Below, piece after piece: positions 38,856-47,377 of a stretch of DNA of 64,000 nt. This DNA is from Marivivens geojensis (GTDB taxonomy: Bacteria; Pseudomonadota; Alphaproteobacteria; Rhodobacterales; Rhodobacteraceae). The notes beneath the pieces were generated by a model, which was not told the origin of the DNA, searched no databases, and was given only the letters and a program-made list of their open reading frames with translations. The stretch lies in assembly GCF_023540835.1 (NCBI RefSeq), contig NZ_JALKCU010000003.1, forward strand, positions 62,001-126,000, written 5' to 3'. The position numbers and the translations under genes are program-made. The stretch's first letter is position 1. Every line of letters starts with the position of its first letter.

Positions 38856-39107
38856 ATGACGGCGCTAAGACACTCTGACTTTAAGACAGCCTTTACGATG
38901 ACACAGGTTCCGCCCTGCGCGGCAGACATTCTTGCCGCATTAGCAGATGGATATGTGGACGAAGTGCAGGCGGACGAGCTTTTGGCAAAATGCCGTGTGT
39001 GTGCTCGACGCTACAGGCCGCGGGGCTGGGTCAGCGTCGATAGTAGTTGTGGTGTATGGCAAGGTTGCGCGCATTTGGACCGTATTAAGGCTGCGCTGAT
39101 AGATTGA
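38856..39107 (+). CDS. DUF6455-like cysteine protein, divergent
   Basis: This 83-residue protein has ADGYVDEVQADELLAKCRVCARRYR in segments, which lines up with the DUF6455 gene at 37946 (DG-x-[IV], AD, then CRxC) but replaces the third-Cys HWL end with a longer tail holding two more Cys (SSCGVWQGC). It is probably a diverged paralogue. The start is uncertain: ATG 38856 or ATG 38898. It is followed after 21 nt by the membrane-anchored gene at 39129. Confidence 0.55.
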   Translation: MTALRHSDFKTAFTMTQVPPCAADILAALADGYVDEVQADELLAKCRVCARRYRPRGWVSVDSSCGVWQGCAHLDRIKAALID

Positions 39108-39128
39108 TGAAAGGCCGGCAGTTCCGGG

Positions 39129-39527
39129 ATGAGTTACACAGTCAAATCCCTCCTGCCTGCTACCGTGATCCATGATGCAGGGCGGCCTGATAGCCCAAGC
39201 GACAGTGTGACGATCATCGGGTTTGATGTGATCGACACATCGGTCCTCGCGATGACGGTCGAGGGCAAAGATGGCCAACTTTCTCAATTTCCGCTCTGGC
39301 CGACGGTCCGGATTAGCACCCAATACGGTGACTCCCTTACAGGCGATCAGCTTTTGATGGCGCTCTTGAAAGAGGGTGTCGTGAACGAGATCAAACCGCC
39401 GAAACCGCGTGTCGAATTCCATAATCCGCCGCCACAGGTTCGCATGGTCCAACTTGGTCGGGTCGAGGTTTATACGATCACCGCGGCCGTTGTTTTCCTC
39501 CTCTGGGTGATGCTTTCCGCGCTTTAA
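39129..39527 (+). CDS. Hypothetical tail-anchored protein
   Basis: This is a 132-residue protein with a soluble beta-rich part and one C-terminal helix (about 113-131), so it probably is tail-anchored. A proline-rich linker (IKPPKPRVEFHNPPP) precedes the helix. No family recognised. It lies in line with the DUF6455-like gene and before the cytochrome c gene. Confidence 0.6.
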   Translation: MSYTVKSLLPATVIHDAGRPDSPSDSVTIIGFDVIDTSVLAMTVEGKDGQLSQFPLWPTVRISTQYGDSLTGDQLLMALLKEGVVNEIKPPKPRVEFHNPPPQVRMVQLGRVEVYTITAAVVFLLWVMLSAL

Positions 39528-39571
39528 TTGCGATTTCTACGACCAAAGGATTAGGCTCGGACCCGTATTCG

Positions 39572-39585
39572 TTGATCTGGGTCAA
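39572..39585. promoter_or_regulatory. FNR/FnrL-type box before cytochrome c
   Basis: TTGAT-CTGG-GTCAA is centred about 59 nt before the cytochrome c start codon, a distance that would suit class II activation with a short leader. Confidence 0.65.
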
Positions 39586-39637
39586 CCCTCCTGCTGCCCA
39601 GAGGCGTAGCCTTGGCACATTCATTCAGGAGGGCACT

Positions 39638-40048
39638 ATGACCTACTTTAAAACTGCTGCGACCCTTGCGCTGATCGCGCTGTCCACGCCAATTTTTGCG
39701 GACTCCTACAACGAGATCAAAGTTGAGGCAGGCGAGAAACTCTTTGACGCAGAATGCCACCGTTGCCACGCTGACAACCCCACCGACCCGAGCTATGGCC
39801 CGCCTCTCGTGAACGTTGTCGGCCGTGGGGCTGGGACCGTTGCGGACTACGATTACTCCACCGCTCTGGCGGCCTCTGGCATCGTCTGGACCCCTGCCGC
39901 GCTGCGGGCGTGGATGGAGGACAACGATGGCTTTATGCCAGGGACCAAGATGCGCCATGTGGGCATCACCGATCCCGTCGTGCAGGACTTTATCCTGTCC
40001 TATCTGCAGAGCATCACGACCCAAGATAACGCTGCCATCAGCGAGTAA
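39638..40048 (+). CDS. Class I cytochrome c
   Basis: This 136-residue periplasmic protein has a signal peptide ending near FADS (residue 22), heme motif CHRCH (40-44) and a candidate Met ligand in GFMPGTKM (Met100 or Met105). It resembles small electron carriers of the c2/c550 kind. AGGAGGG is 6 nt before ATG 39638; the frame opening at 39572 is the FNR box itself and not a start. Likely induced at low oxygen (inference). Confidence 0.88.
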   Translation: MTYFKTAATLALIALSTPIFADSYNEIKVEAGEKLFDAECHRCHADNPTDPSYGPPLVNVVGRGAGTVADYDYSTALAASGIVWTPAALRAWMEDNDGFMPGTKMRHVGITDPVVQDFILSYLQSITTQDNAAISE

Positions 40049-40087
40049 CCCTTTCGCCTGCGGCCGTCGCGGATTAGGGTCGCGGGC

Positions 40088-40435
40088 ATGAAGATCATCG
40101 ACAATGTTATCAGCGACCGCGGGTCGAAATACGCGGTCTCTGGCGCGCCATGTCACAGCGCAGAGGACGCAAAGGCGTTCATCAAAGAGCTGTGTAAGAC
40201 CAAGAAATTCGCCAAAGCGACCCATAACACATGGGCCGTCCTGCTCGACGATGGGCCGCTGAAAAACGACGACGGCGAAAGCGGCGCGGGCATGGTGATC
40301 GTGCGCATGCTAGAACGCGAAGGACTCCGAGGACACCTCATCTGCGTCACCCGCTGGTTCGGCGGCAAACACCTCGGCGGAGACAGGTTCCGCCACGTGC
40401 AGGAAGCGGTCAGGATTTATTTGGAGGGGGTGTAG
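40088..40435 (+). CDS. YigZ/IMPACT family protein, short form
   Basis: This 115-residue protein covers the UPF0029 N-terminal domain: THNTWAVLLDDGPLKNDDGE, GAGMVIVRMLE and CVTRWFGGKHLGGDRF. YigZ of E. coli is about 200 residues; the second, ferredoxin-like domain is missing here. Members are linked to translational control and proteolysis but the biochemistry is open. Confidence 0.78.
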   Translation: MKIIDNVISDRGSKYAVSGAPCHSAEDAKAFIKELCKTKKFAKATHNTWAVLLDDGPLKNDDGESGAGMVIVRMLEREGLRGHLICVTRWFGGKHLGGDRFRHVQEAVRIYLEGV

Positions 40436-40522
40436 GTATTCGTTCTTGAATTTAAGCTGACAAATATTGCCGAGCCGTATAGTGGTGTATCGCGCTAGGG
40501 TTGAATATTAGGTTGGTTTGTA

Positions 40523-41308
40523 GTGGACGATTTCGTTAGGTCTTTTTTAGAGGGTTGGGTGTCGAGAGTTAAACACCCTCTTATTGCGTCGTTCATCCTG
40601 TCTCACATAGCTATTAACTGGCAAGATTACGCACTTCTGATTTGGGCTACGCCAAAGTTTGAAGAACGGATGGAACTCTTCCGTGCGACAAATGATCATT
40701 ACCAGCTTGTTTGGCAGCCATTGGTTTTGGGTTTGCTTTTAACCATGATTTTACCCGCAACCTCATTTGCAATTTCGAAAGTGAATAATTGGGCAACGGC
40801 CGAACATAAGATGCTGATTGAAAAGCAGGCTCATAACTTGAGAAGTCAGCGAGCAAAGTTTGAAGATGAGCGTGAAAGTGAACGAGAAAAAAGAGCGAAA
40901 CAAAGAGAGGAGGAAATTGGAAAACTTGCGAGAGCCCGAAACGAGTTAGAAAAAGAAGTAGGATCGGATGCGGTTAAACATGCTGAGAATGTCTTGGGAA
41001 TGTCAGATCAAGATTTCCTTGAGTTGCAACAGCTTGGGCAACCAGAAGTGGAAGCGCTGAACCTGTTGGCTGTGGAGGGAGAAATAACCTTAGCAAGTTT
41101 TGATATTTCAAATAGTACCTTGAATCGTTTAGGGCATGGGGACCGTCATCGGGCCAAAATTGAAATTATAGAGGCGTTGGTTACTCTGGAGAAAAAAGGT
41201 ATCGCGATAACTGCGAAAAATTCGGTTGGGCACAAAGTCGCTACTTTGACAGGAAAAGGCTACCGATTGAATGATGCTATTCAATCAGGAAATTTAAAAT
41301 TTTATTAA
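40523..41308 (+). CDS. AT-rich membrane protein with coiled coil, possible accessory gene
   Basis: This is a 261-residue protein. Two helices (about 20-41 and 66-86) enclose a short loop; then follows a strongly charged coiled coil (about 92-148, [18 protein letters not shown]) and a C-terminal winged-helix-like region (about 165-255) with ILE-rich helices and a final KGYRLND strand. Codon use and base composition are much more AT-rich than in the flanking genes, a sign of transfer. GTG start, weak ribosome binding site. No family I can name. Membrane-anchored sensor or defence effector are possible, without proof. Stop interlocks with rimO. Confidence 0.6.
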   Translation: MDDFVRSFLEGWVSRVKHPLIASFILSHIAINWQDYALLIWATPKFEERMELFRATNDHYQLVWQPLVLGLLLTMILPATSFAISKVNNWATAEHKMLIEKQAHNLRSQRAKFEDERESEREKRAKQREEEIGKLARARNELEKEVGSDAVKHAENVLGMSDQDFLELQQLGQPEVEALNLLAVEGEITLASFDISNSTLNRLGHGDRHRAKIEIIEALVTLEKKGIAITAKNSVGHKVATLTGKGYRLNDAIQSGNLKFY

Positions 41309-42684
41309 GCTCCCTTCAAAACACCCCACAAATCATACTCGCCTGCCTCATCTACCTCAACGGTAACAATATCACCCACCGACAACCCTTCGGTGCCGTC
41401 GTCGATAAATAGGTTGCCGTCGATTTCAGGGGCGTCGGCCCATGTGCGGCAGGTCGCGATGCCGTCCTCGTCGATGTCGTCCACGATCGCTTCGAGGGTT
41501 TTGCCGACTTTGGCCTGTAGCTTGGCCTCGGAAATGGCTTGGGCCTTTTCCATAAAGCGGTCCCAGCGGTCTTGCTTTACCTCATCAGGGACGTGATCGG
41601 GCAGGTCGTTCGACCGTGCGCCATCCACGTTTTCGTATTGGAAGCAGCCCACGCGGTCGAGTTGCGCCTCGTCCAGCCAATCCAGGAGGGTCTGGAACTC
41701 GGCCTCGGTTTCACCGGGGTAGCCGACGATAAAGGTCGAGCGGAGCGTGATATCAGGGCAGACCGACCGCCACGCCGCGATTTCGTCCAGCGTTTTGGCC
41801 GCCGCTGCAGGGCGTGCCATGCGTTTGAGCGTGTCAGGGTGCGCGTGTTGGAACGGAATATCCAGATAGGGCAAGATCAGGCGGTCTGCCATCAGCGGGA
41901 TCAGGTCACGCACGTGCGGGTAGGGGTAGACGTAGTGCAGCCGCACCCAAGCGCCCAAGCTGCCCAGATCACGGGCAAGGTCGGTGATATGCGCGCGGTG
42001 GTCCCGTTCGGTCGCGTGTTTGATGTCGACGCCATAAGCGCTGGTGTCTTGCGAGATGACGAGCAGTTCTTTGACGCCCGCTTCGACCAACTTTTCCGCC
42101 TCGCGGATAACGGCATGGGCAGGACGCGAGGCGAGTTTGCCGCGCATGTCGGGGATGATGCAGAACTTGCACTTGTGGTTACAGCCCTCAGAGATCTTGA
42201 GGTAGCTGTAGTGGCGCGGGGTGAGTTTCACGCCCGAGGCTGGCAGCAAGTCGATGAATGGATCGGGTGACGGCGGGACAGCGCCATGCACAGCATCGAG
42301 CACCTGTTCGTATTGGTGCGGCCCCGTGACAGCGAGGATATTCGGGTGGTGTTCGCGGATGTAATCGGGTTCGGCGCCCAGACAGCCGGTTACGATCACT
42401 TTGCCATTTTCCACGAGGGCTTCACCGATGGCATCAAGGCTTTCCGCCTTGGCCGAGTCGAGAAACCCGCAGGTGTTCACAATTACAGCGTCCGCGCCCG
42501 AATAGTCGGGGCTGATCGCATAGCCTTCGGCCCGCAGGCGTGTCAGGATGCGTTCACTGTCGACCAAGGCCTTGGGGCAACCGAGGGACACCATGCCGAT
42601 GGTCGGCTGGCCGTCACGTTTCGGCTCCGAAAAGCGAGGTTTCGGGGCAAGGTCGGGGCGGAGGTTTGGCGGGTTCTGGGACAT
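41305..42684 (-). CDS. rimO: Ribosomal protein S12 methylthiotransferase
   Basis: This 459-residue radical-SAM enzyme adds a methylthio group to S12 Asp89. UPF0004 cysteines are in [22 protein letters not shown] and TGCLGAEP, the radical motif is CNHKCKFC, and a TRAM domain follows. The sequence [10 protein letters not shown] separates it from MiaB (GCQMN). ATG 42684 gives a slightly long polar N-terminus. Confidence 0.95.
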   Translation of the reverse strand: MSQNPPNLRPDLAPKPRFSEPKRDGQPTIGMVSLGCPKALVDSERILTRLRAEGYAISPDYSGADAVIVNTCGFLDSAKAESLDAIGEALVENGKVIVTGCLGAEPDYIREHHPNILAVTGPHQYEQVLDAVHGAVPPSPDPFIDLLPASGVKLTPRHYSYLKISEGCNHKCKFCIIPDMRGKLASRPAHAVIREAEKLVEAGVKELLVISQDTSAYGVDIKHATERDHRAHITDLARDLGSLGAWVRLHYVYPYPHVRDLIPLMADRLILPYLDIPFQHAHPDTLKRMARPAAAAKTLDEIAAWRSVCPDITLRSTFIVGYPGETEAEFQTLLDWLDEAQLDRVGCFQYENVDGARSNDLPDHVPDEVKQDRWDRFMEKAQAISEAKLQAKVGKTLEAIVDDIDEDGIATCRTWADAPEIDGNLFIDDGTEGLSVGDIVTVEVDEAGEYDLWGVLKGA

Positions 42685-42762
42685 GGGGCGCGTATAGCGC
42701 CGGAATTGGCCTCTGGGAAGTGGTGCTAGACAGGGGGTGGTTCGCTCACGTATTGGTAAGGA

Positions 42763-43089
42763 ATGAAGTATTCCTACCGCACCCGCAGCGCAGATTGCCC
42801 CTATGAGCTGGCGATGGGCCTCGTGTCCAAGCGCTGGAAGGCGCGGGTGTTGGATGTGCTGTCTCGCGGGACTCTGCGATATGGCGATCTGAAGGATGCC
42901 TTGCCAGGTGTGTCGGACAAGGTATTGAGTGCGGCCTTGGATGAATTGACCCGCGATGGTTTGATCAGCCGCACGGCGTTTGCCGAAATCCCGCCGCGTG
43001 TTGAATATGCGCTGACCCCGCAGGGCGAAGGATTGCTCGCCGCGATGGAGCCGCTACGCCAATGGGCGGAACGGGAAAACGGGCGCTAG
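42763..43089 (+). CDS. HxlR-family transcription regulator
   Basis: This 108-residue winged-helix regulator has the HxlR pattern [16 protein letters not shown] at the N-terminus, with the conserved Cys12 that senses oxidants or aldehydes in several members, then [16 protein letters not shown] and [11 protein letters not shown]. It is divergent from rimO and convergent with the esterase. Target unknown. Confidence 0.88.
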   Translation: MKYSYRTRSADCPYELAMGLVSKRWKARVLDVLSRGTLRYGDLKDALPGVSDKVLSAALDELTRDGLISRTAFAEIPPRVEYALTPQGEGLLAAMEPLRQWAERENGR

Positions 43090-43769
43090 TCGTTTGCAGC
43101 GATGATTTCCGCGATCCGTGCGCCGATAGCCTGACTGCCTTTGGGCGATGGGTGTATTAGGTCGAGGCCATGATAGCTGCGGTCGCCATAGGGCACGAGA
43201 TCGGACATCGCAACAAAGGTGACACCATTGTCCGCGGCGGCCATGAGCGCCAGGCGACGATCTAGTTCGTCGCCGACTATACCGCAGCTCTCGACGGGGG
43301 CTTGGACACCGGGGGTTCTGAGGTAGCCAGAGTAGATCACCTTTGCACCACGCGCACGCAGGGTGGCGACAAACTCTGGTATCGACCCTGACAGACCATC
43401 CGCACTGATCAGGCGATCCACCTGACGGTCGCAGGCGCGGCACCCGCAGCCGAAAAGAATGTCGTTGCCATAGCCATTCATGACCACCCATTCCCACGGG
43501 CCGTCGATCACTTGTTTCGGGATGCTGAGGCCAGCCGCACCGCTGACAGGCAGCGCGTAGTTGATCCGTGCGCTAGGGACCGAACGATCAACGACTTCTT
43601 CGCCGAGTTGATCCTCAATCGCATCTGAAACGGCTGCTCCAGAGCCGCGATTAAAGGCCATCATAGAATCGCCCAAAAGTAGAATGCGTGCATTCTCGGC
43701 ACGAGGCGCGGTTTCACCGCAGCTAATTAAGCTAACGAAAACAAACCCCAAAAACCACCGAAACGACAT
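43086..43769 (-). CDS. SGNH/GDSL-type lipoprotein hydrolase
   Basis: This 227-residue envelope lipoprotein has a lipobox LISC (Cys17), the GDSM nucleophile block, a conserved MNGYGND block, and a C-terminal DLIHPSPKG with the Asp and His of the triad. GCGCRACDR near residue 110 holds an extra cluster of three Cys. Probably an acyl- or carbohydrate-esterase in the periplasm. Stop interlocks with the HxlR gene. Confidence 0.82.
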   Translation of the reverse strand: MSFRWFLGFVFVSLISCGETAPRAENARILLLGDSMMAFNRGSGAAVSDAIEDQLGEEVVDRSVPSARINYALPVSGAAGLSIPKQVIDGPWEWVVMNGYGNDILFGCGCRACDRQVDRLISADGLSGSIPEFVATLRARGAKVIYSGYLRTPGVQAPVESCGIVGDELDRRLALMAAADNGVTFVAMSDLVPYGDRSYHGLDLIHPSPKGSQAIGARIAEIIAAND

Positions 43770-43879
43770 TCGAACACCTATGAAGTGAGCCTGCGCGGTT
43801 GAGGCTTCCTCTGTGCTGTATATAACAAATGAGCCTTGTACGCATATGCCTTTACGCAGGGGAAACAGTTTGTCGCCGC

Positions 43880-44317
43880 TTAGCGTTCGCCTTTGCCGTG
43901 CATGGCCATAATGGTCTGTTGCATCACTGCGCAGAGCGTTTCGGTGCCATCCTTGACCGCATAGACGTCGGCCTTGGTCAACAGGAGGGTCCGCCCCGCC
44001 CGCAGCACCGATCCTTTGGCGACGATCTTATCGCCATTCGCTGGGGCAACCATGTTGATCTTATATTCAACGGTAAGAACGGATGTTCCCTCAGGCACGA
44101 CCGTCATCGCAGCATAGCCCGCCGCAGAATCCGCAATCATTCCAACGACGCCACCGTGCACATATCCGTGCTGCTGGAGAACGCCGTCCCAGTGCGGGAT
44201 TTCAATCTCGGCGCGGCCTTCTTCGATCACGGGAATTTCGGCATGGATCAATGCCATGGCCGATTGTTTGGCAAAGCTGTCACGGATGCGGGCGCGGGTG
44301 TCATCACTGAATGTCAT
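43880..44317 (-). CDS. PaaI-family thioesterase
   Basis: This 145-residue hotdog protein has the PaaI pattern HGGVVGMIADSAAGYAA with the catalytic Asp, and YKINMVAPANGDKIVAKGSVLRAGRTL. It hydrolyses acyl- or arylacyl-CoA thioesters. No paa genes are near, so the substrate is open. Confidence 0.87.
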   Translation of the reverse strand: MTFSDDTRARIRDSFAKQSAMALIHAEIPVIEEGRAEIEIPHWDGVLQQHGYVHGGVVGMIADSAAGYAAMTVVPEGTSVLTVEYKINMVAPANGDKIVAKGSVLRAGRTLLLTKADVYAVKDGTETLCAVMQQTIMAMHGKGER

Positions 44318-44348
44318 GCGATGACGCTAGAACGGCGTCCGTCAGTTT

Positions 44349-44380
44349 GTAAAACAAAACCCGCCGTCAGAGGCGGGTTT
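44349..44380 (-). terminator. Intrinsic terminator of gcrA
   Basis: AAACCCGCC (44357-44365) and GGCGGGTTT (44372-44380) form a perfect 9-bp stem. On the minus strand the hairpin is followed by TGTTTT, so it ends gcrA transcription. Confidence 0.8.
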
Positions 44381-44406
44381 CATTCGGTATGATCTGTGCT
44401 GAACGC

Positions 44407-45003
44407 TTAGCGACGACGGTCGCGGCGGGCGCTCATCGGTTGGAAGGCCACGCCAACGTGGGCTTCGCAGTACGGCTTACCCTGTTGGGTCGGCAGACCA
44501 CAAAACCAGAAGTCAGGCGTTGCGGGGTCACCAATCGGCCATTTGCAGGTCCGTTCGGTGAGTTCCATCAGCGATAGTTTCTTTGCGGTTTTTTCGACTT
44601 CGTTAACCTTAGCCAGCGCCTCGGGCGAGATTTCGTTTGCAGAGGGCTGCGGCGGCAGAGGCTGGCCAGCTGGGATAATCGCCTTGCGCGCAGGGCTCAT
44701 CGGAATCGGCGCGAGGGTCGTTTCAGCCGGTTTCGGCTCTGCCTTCGGCTTGGGCGCTGCAGCCGCTGCGGGTTTTGGTTCCGCCTTAGCGACCTTGGGT
44801 GCTGCGGGCTTTGCTTCTTTGGCAGGTTTTGCGGGCGCTGCAGGAGCCGCACCAGTTGTGCGGTTCGACAAGCCAAGACGATGCACCTTACCGATGACCG
44901 CATTTCGGGTCACCCCGCCAAGTTCTTTGGCGATCTGGCTGGCCGACTGGCCTTCGCCCCACATCTTTTTCAAGAGCTCGACGCGTTCGTCGGTCCAGGA
45001 CAT
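44407..45003 (-). CDS. gcrA: Cell cycle regulator GcrA
   Basis: This 198-residue protein has an N-terminal DNA-binding helix domain (SWTDERVELLKKMWGEGQSASQIAKELGG in parts), a long Ala/Pro/Lys-rich linker (about 50-105), and a C-terminal sigma-70-binding end with CKWPIGDP, FCGLP and YCEAHV. GcrA activates promoters methylated at GANTC by CcrM and is confined to alphaproteobacteria. It forms one transcription unit with its own terminator. Confidence 0.95.
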   Translation of the reverse strand: MSWTDERVELLKKMWGEGQSASQIAKELGGVTRNAVIGKVHRLGLSNRTTGAAPAAPAKPAKEAKPAAPKVAKAEPKPAAAAAPKPKAEPKPAETTLAPIPMSPARKAIIPAGQPLPPQPSANEISPEALAKVNEVEKTAKKLSLMELTERTCKWPIGDPATPDFWFCGLPTQQGKPYCEAHVGVAFQPMSARRDRRR

Positions 45004-45129
45004 ATTACGTTCCTTTGGCTAATTGGGCGGGCGCATTTGCGCATCCGACCTTGCATCATTGGTCAAGGGACTATTCTAAGCACGTGGGCGCGGGATACAA
45101 GCGTTCGAATCGCGAAAACGGAGGCAAAG

Positions 45130-45933
45130 ATGTCACAAGATGCCGGAATGGGTGTGCGTAGGTTCGGAAAAGTGAACTGGTTGGGTCTTTATACCCTCTG
45201 CCGCCGCGAAGTTTTGCGATTCCTCAACGTCTGGTCGCAGACGCTTATGGCGCCGTTGATCAACGCTGGCCTGTTCCTTTTGATCTTTACCATCGCGATT
45301 GGATCACAGCGGGGTGCCGTGATGGGCGTGCCGTTCATGCACTTCCTCGCGCCGGGTATCCTGACCATGACGGTGATCCAGAATGCGTTTGCGAACTCGT
45401 CCTCGTCGCTCACCTCAGCCAAGGTGCAGGGCAATATCGTGGACACGCTGATGCCGCCCTTGTCGGCGGGTGAATTGGTAACTGGCTACATCGCAGGCGC
45501 GGTTGCGCGTGGCCTATTGGTCGCCGTGGTGATCGCAATTGGCGTCTGGCTGTTCCTCGGCGTCGGGATGCAACATCCGCAGTGGGTTCTGGTTTTTGTG
45601 GTGCTTGGCGCTGTGTTTATGGGCGGTTTGGGCATCATCGCAGCCATTTTCGCCAATAAGTTCGACCAACTTGCTGCGATTTCGAATTTTGTTGTGACGC
45701 CGTTGTCGTTTTTGTCGGGGACATTCTATTCCATCGACGCTTTGCCGCCTGTGTTGAACAAACTCAGCCACGTGAACCCGTTCTTCTACATTATCGACGG
45801 TGTTCGTTTCGGCATGATCGGTGTGTCGGACGGAAGCCCTTGGCGCGGCCTCTGGGTGGCCATTTTGGCCTGTGCTGTCGTCACCTCGATCTGCTGGTAT
45901 TGGTTCAAGCGCGGCTACCGGTTGAAAGCCTGA
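45130..45933 (+). CDS. ABC-2 type transport permease
   Basis: This 267-residue protein has six helices and the ABC-2 membrane signature in the last third (ISNFVVTPLSFLSGTFYSIDALPP). It resembles the YadH-type permease. There is no ATP-binding partner next to it; the ATPase must be elsewhere. GGAGG is 6 nt before ATG 45130. Substrate unknown. Confidence 0.85.
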   Translation: MSQDAGMGVRRFGKVNWLGLYTLCRREVLRFLNVWSQTLMAPLINAGLFLLIFTIAIGSQRGAVMGVPFMHFLAPGILTMTVIQNAFANSSSSLTSAKVQGNIVDTLMPPLSAGELVTGYIAGAVARGLLVAVVIAIGVWLFLGVGMQHPQWVLVFVVLGAVFMGGLGIIAAIFANKFDQLAAISNFVVTPLSFLSGTFYSIDALPPVLNKLSHVNPFFYIIDGVRFGMIGVSDGSPWRGLWVAILACAVVTSICWYWFKRGYRLKA

Positions 45934-45942
45934 CAAAACCCT

Positions 45943-45970
45943 TTGCGAATATCTCGGGGTCGCCTATACG
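45943..45970 (+). promoter_or_regulatory. Candidate promoter of the arg leader
   Basis: TTGCGA (45943-45948) and TATACG (45965-45970) are 16 bp apart. Seven bases separate the -10 from the leader ATG, so the mRNA would begin at or next to AUG and be leaderless. An 8-bp hairpin (45956-45963 with 45970-45977) also spans this segment. Confidence 0.45.
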
Positions 45971-45977
45971 CGGCCCC

Positions 45978-46022
45978 ATGGTGACCAATGCGAAAATCAC
46001 ACTGATTCGACGCCGACGCTAA
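45978..46022 (+). CDS. Candidate arginine leader peptide
   Basis: This is a 14-codon ORF, MVTNAKITLIRRRR, whose last four codons are CGA CGC CGA CGC, followed by TAA. It lies 107 nt before argD and argF, genes of arginine synthesis, which is where a ribosome-stalling attenuator would sit. No Shine-Dalgarno is seen, but the promoter-like hexamers place the transcription start at the ATG. The Arg run directly before the stop and the following hairpins are the reasons for the call; expression and conservation are untested. Confidence 0.6.
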   Translation: MVTNAKITLIRRRR

Positions 46023-46050
46023 TTTTTAGCGCCGTGCGCCTTTTTGCGCA
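46017..46050 (+). promoter_or_regulatory. Overlapping hairpins after the arg leader
   Basis: CGCTAA (46017-46022) pairs with TTAGCG (46026-46031) and includes the last Arg codon and stop. GCGC (46029-46032) pairs with GCGC (46036-46039) followed by CTTTTT, a short terminator-like form. TGCGC (46035-46039) can instead pair with GCGCA (46046-46050). The first and second share 46029-46031, so they exclude each other. The stems are short, and which form is the terminator is not settled. Confidence 0.4.
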
Positions 46051-46129
46051 TCCATCTGACTTCCTTATACATTGACACGCCTTTGCCCCTGCGGCACCAA
46101 TCAGGCTTCTATTTACAAAGGGTTTATCC

Positions 46130-47308
46130 ATGATCCCCTCAGTCTTGCCGACTTATAACCGTGCACCTCTGTCTTTCGTCTCTGGCGAGGGCTCTTGGCT
46201 GGTGGAGGCATCGGGCCGACGTTATCTCGACCTTGGGGCAGGGATTGCGGTGAATGCTCTTGGCCATGCGCACCCTGATCTGGTGGCAGCCCTGACGACC
46301 CAAGCGAACGCGCTGTGGCACGTGTCGAACCTTTATAACATTCCTGCACAGCAGGAACTGGCGGACCGTTTGGTTGCTGCGACCTTTGCGGATACGGTAT
46401 TCTTTACCAATTCGGGGACAGAGTCCTGCGAACTCGCTGTGAAAATGGCGCGAAAGTATCACTATGAAAAAGGTCAGCCAGAGCGCACGACCATCATCGC
46501 TTTTGAAGGTTCGTTCCACGGTCGTTCGTCCGCTGGTATCGCTGCGGCAGGCTCCGAGAAGATGACCAAGGGCTTTGGTCCGCTCCTTCCTGGGTTCAAG
46601 CACCTGAAATGGGGGGATCACGACGCACTGACCGCTGCTGCGGCAGAGGCTGACGTTTGCGCGATCCTGATTGAACCCGTTCAGGGCGAGGGCGGCATTC
46701 GTCCGCTGCCTGATCAGTGCCTCAAGGGGTTGCGCGATCTGTGCGATCAACATGGCATCCTGTTGATCCTCGACGAGGTTCAGTGCGGTATGGGCCGGAC
46801 GGGCAAGCTCTTTGCGCATGAATGGTCGGGCGTAACACCTGACATCATGATGGTCGCCAAGGGCATCGGCGGTGGTTTCCCACTGGGCGCTGTTCTGGCC
46901 ACTGAAGACGCGGCATCTGGCATGACGGCAGGCACCCACGGGTCGACCTACGGCGGCAACCCACTCGCTTGTGCGGTTGGGAATGCAGTGATGAAGGCCA
47001 TCGCGGATGATGCGTTTTTGGCAGAGGTGAACCGTAAGGCGGCACTGCTGCGCCAAAAGCTCGAGGGTTTGGTTGCGGCACACCCTGACGTGTTCGAGGG
47101 CGTGCGTGGGTCTGGCCTGATGCTCGGCCTAAAATGCAAAGTCACCAACACGGATGTGGTCAAAGCAGGCTATGACGCTGGCGTTCTGACCGTGCCTGCG
47201 GGTGACAACGTGCTGCGCCTTCTGCCAGCTTTGAACATTACCGACGAAGACATTTCCGAGGCCGTTACACGCCTCGACACGACTGCAACGAAACTGGAGC
47301 AAGCCTGA
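46130..47308 (+). CDS. argD: Acetylornithine aminotransferase
   Basis: This 392-residue class III PLP transaminase converts N-acetylglutamate semialdehyde to acetylornithine, and often also serves in lysine synthesis. It shows GAGIAVNALGHAHP, FTNSGTESCELAVKMARK, the Asp in LILDEVQCGMGRTG and the PLP Lys in VAKGIGGGFPLGA. It is directly followed by argF. Expected to be under arginine control through the upstream leader. Confidence 0.93.
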   Translation: MIPSVLPTYNRAPLSFVSGEGSWLVEASGRRYLDLGAGIAVNALGHAHPDLVAALTTQANALWHVSNLYNIPAQQELADRLVAATFADTVFFTNSGTESCELAVKMARKYHYEKGQPERTTIIAFEGSFHGRSSAGIAAAGSEKMTKGFGPLLPGFKHLKWGDHDALTAAAAEADVCAILIEPVQGEGGIRPLPDQCLKGLRDLCDQHGILLILDEVQCGMGRTGKLFAHEWSGVTPDIMMVAKGIGGGFPLGAVLATEDAASGMTAGTHGSTYGGNPLACAVGNAVMKAIADDAFLAEVNRKAALLRQKLEGLVAAHPDVFEGVRGSGLMLGLKCKVTNTDVVKAGYDAGVLTVPAGDNVLRLLPALNITDEDISEAVTRLDTTATKLEQA

Positions 47309-47377
47309 TCGTCTGATGGCATTGAACCTTCGCGGGTGAGGGGCGCTGACCCGATCCCGACGACGAAAGAAAACACT

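Noticed and set aside
39572-39637. TTG start for the cytochrome c gene
   Set aside because: The TTG belongs to the FNR-type box; the ATG at 39638 has AGGAGGG and begins a clean signal peptide.
45095-45120. T-loop-like GTTCGAATC suggesting a tRNA
   Set aside because: No matching acceptor, D or anticodon arms can be folded around it and no CCA-like end follows.
45840-45977. Longer 60-codon reading of the arg leader ORF
   Set aside because: The upstream part overlaps the permease gene out of frame and would start before the promoter-like hexamers.
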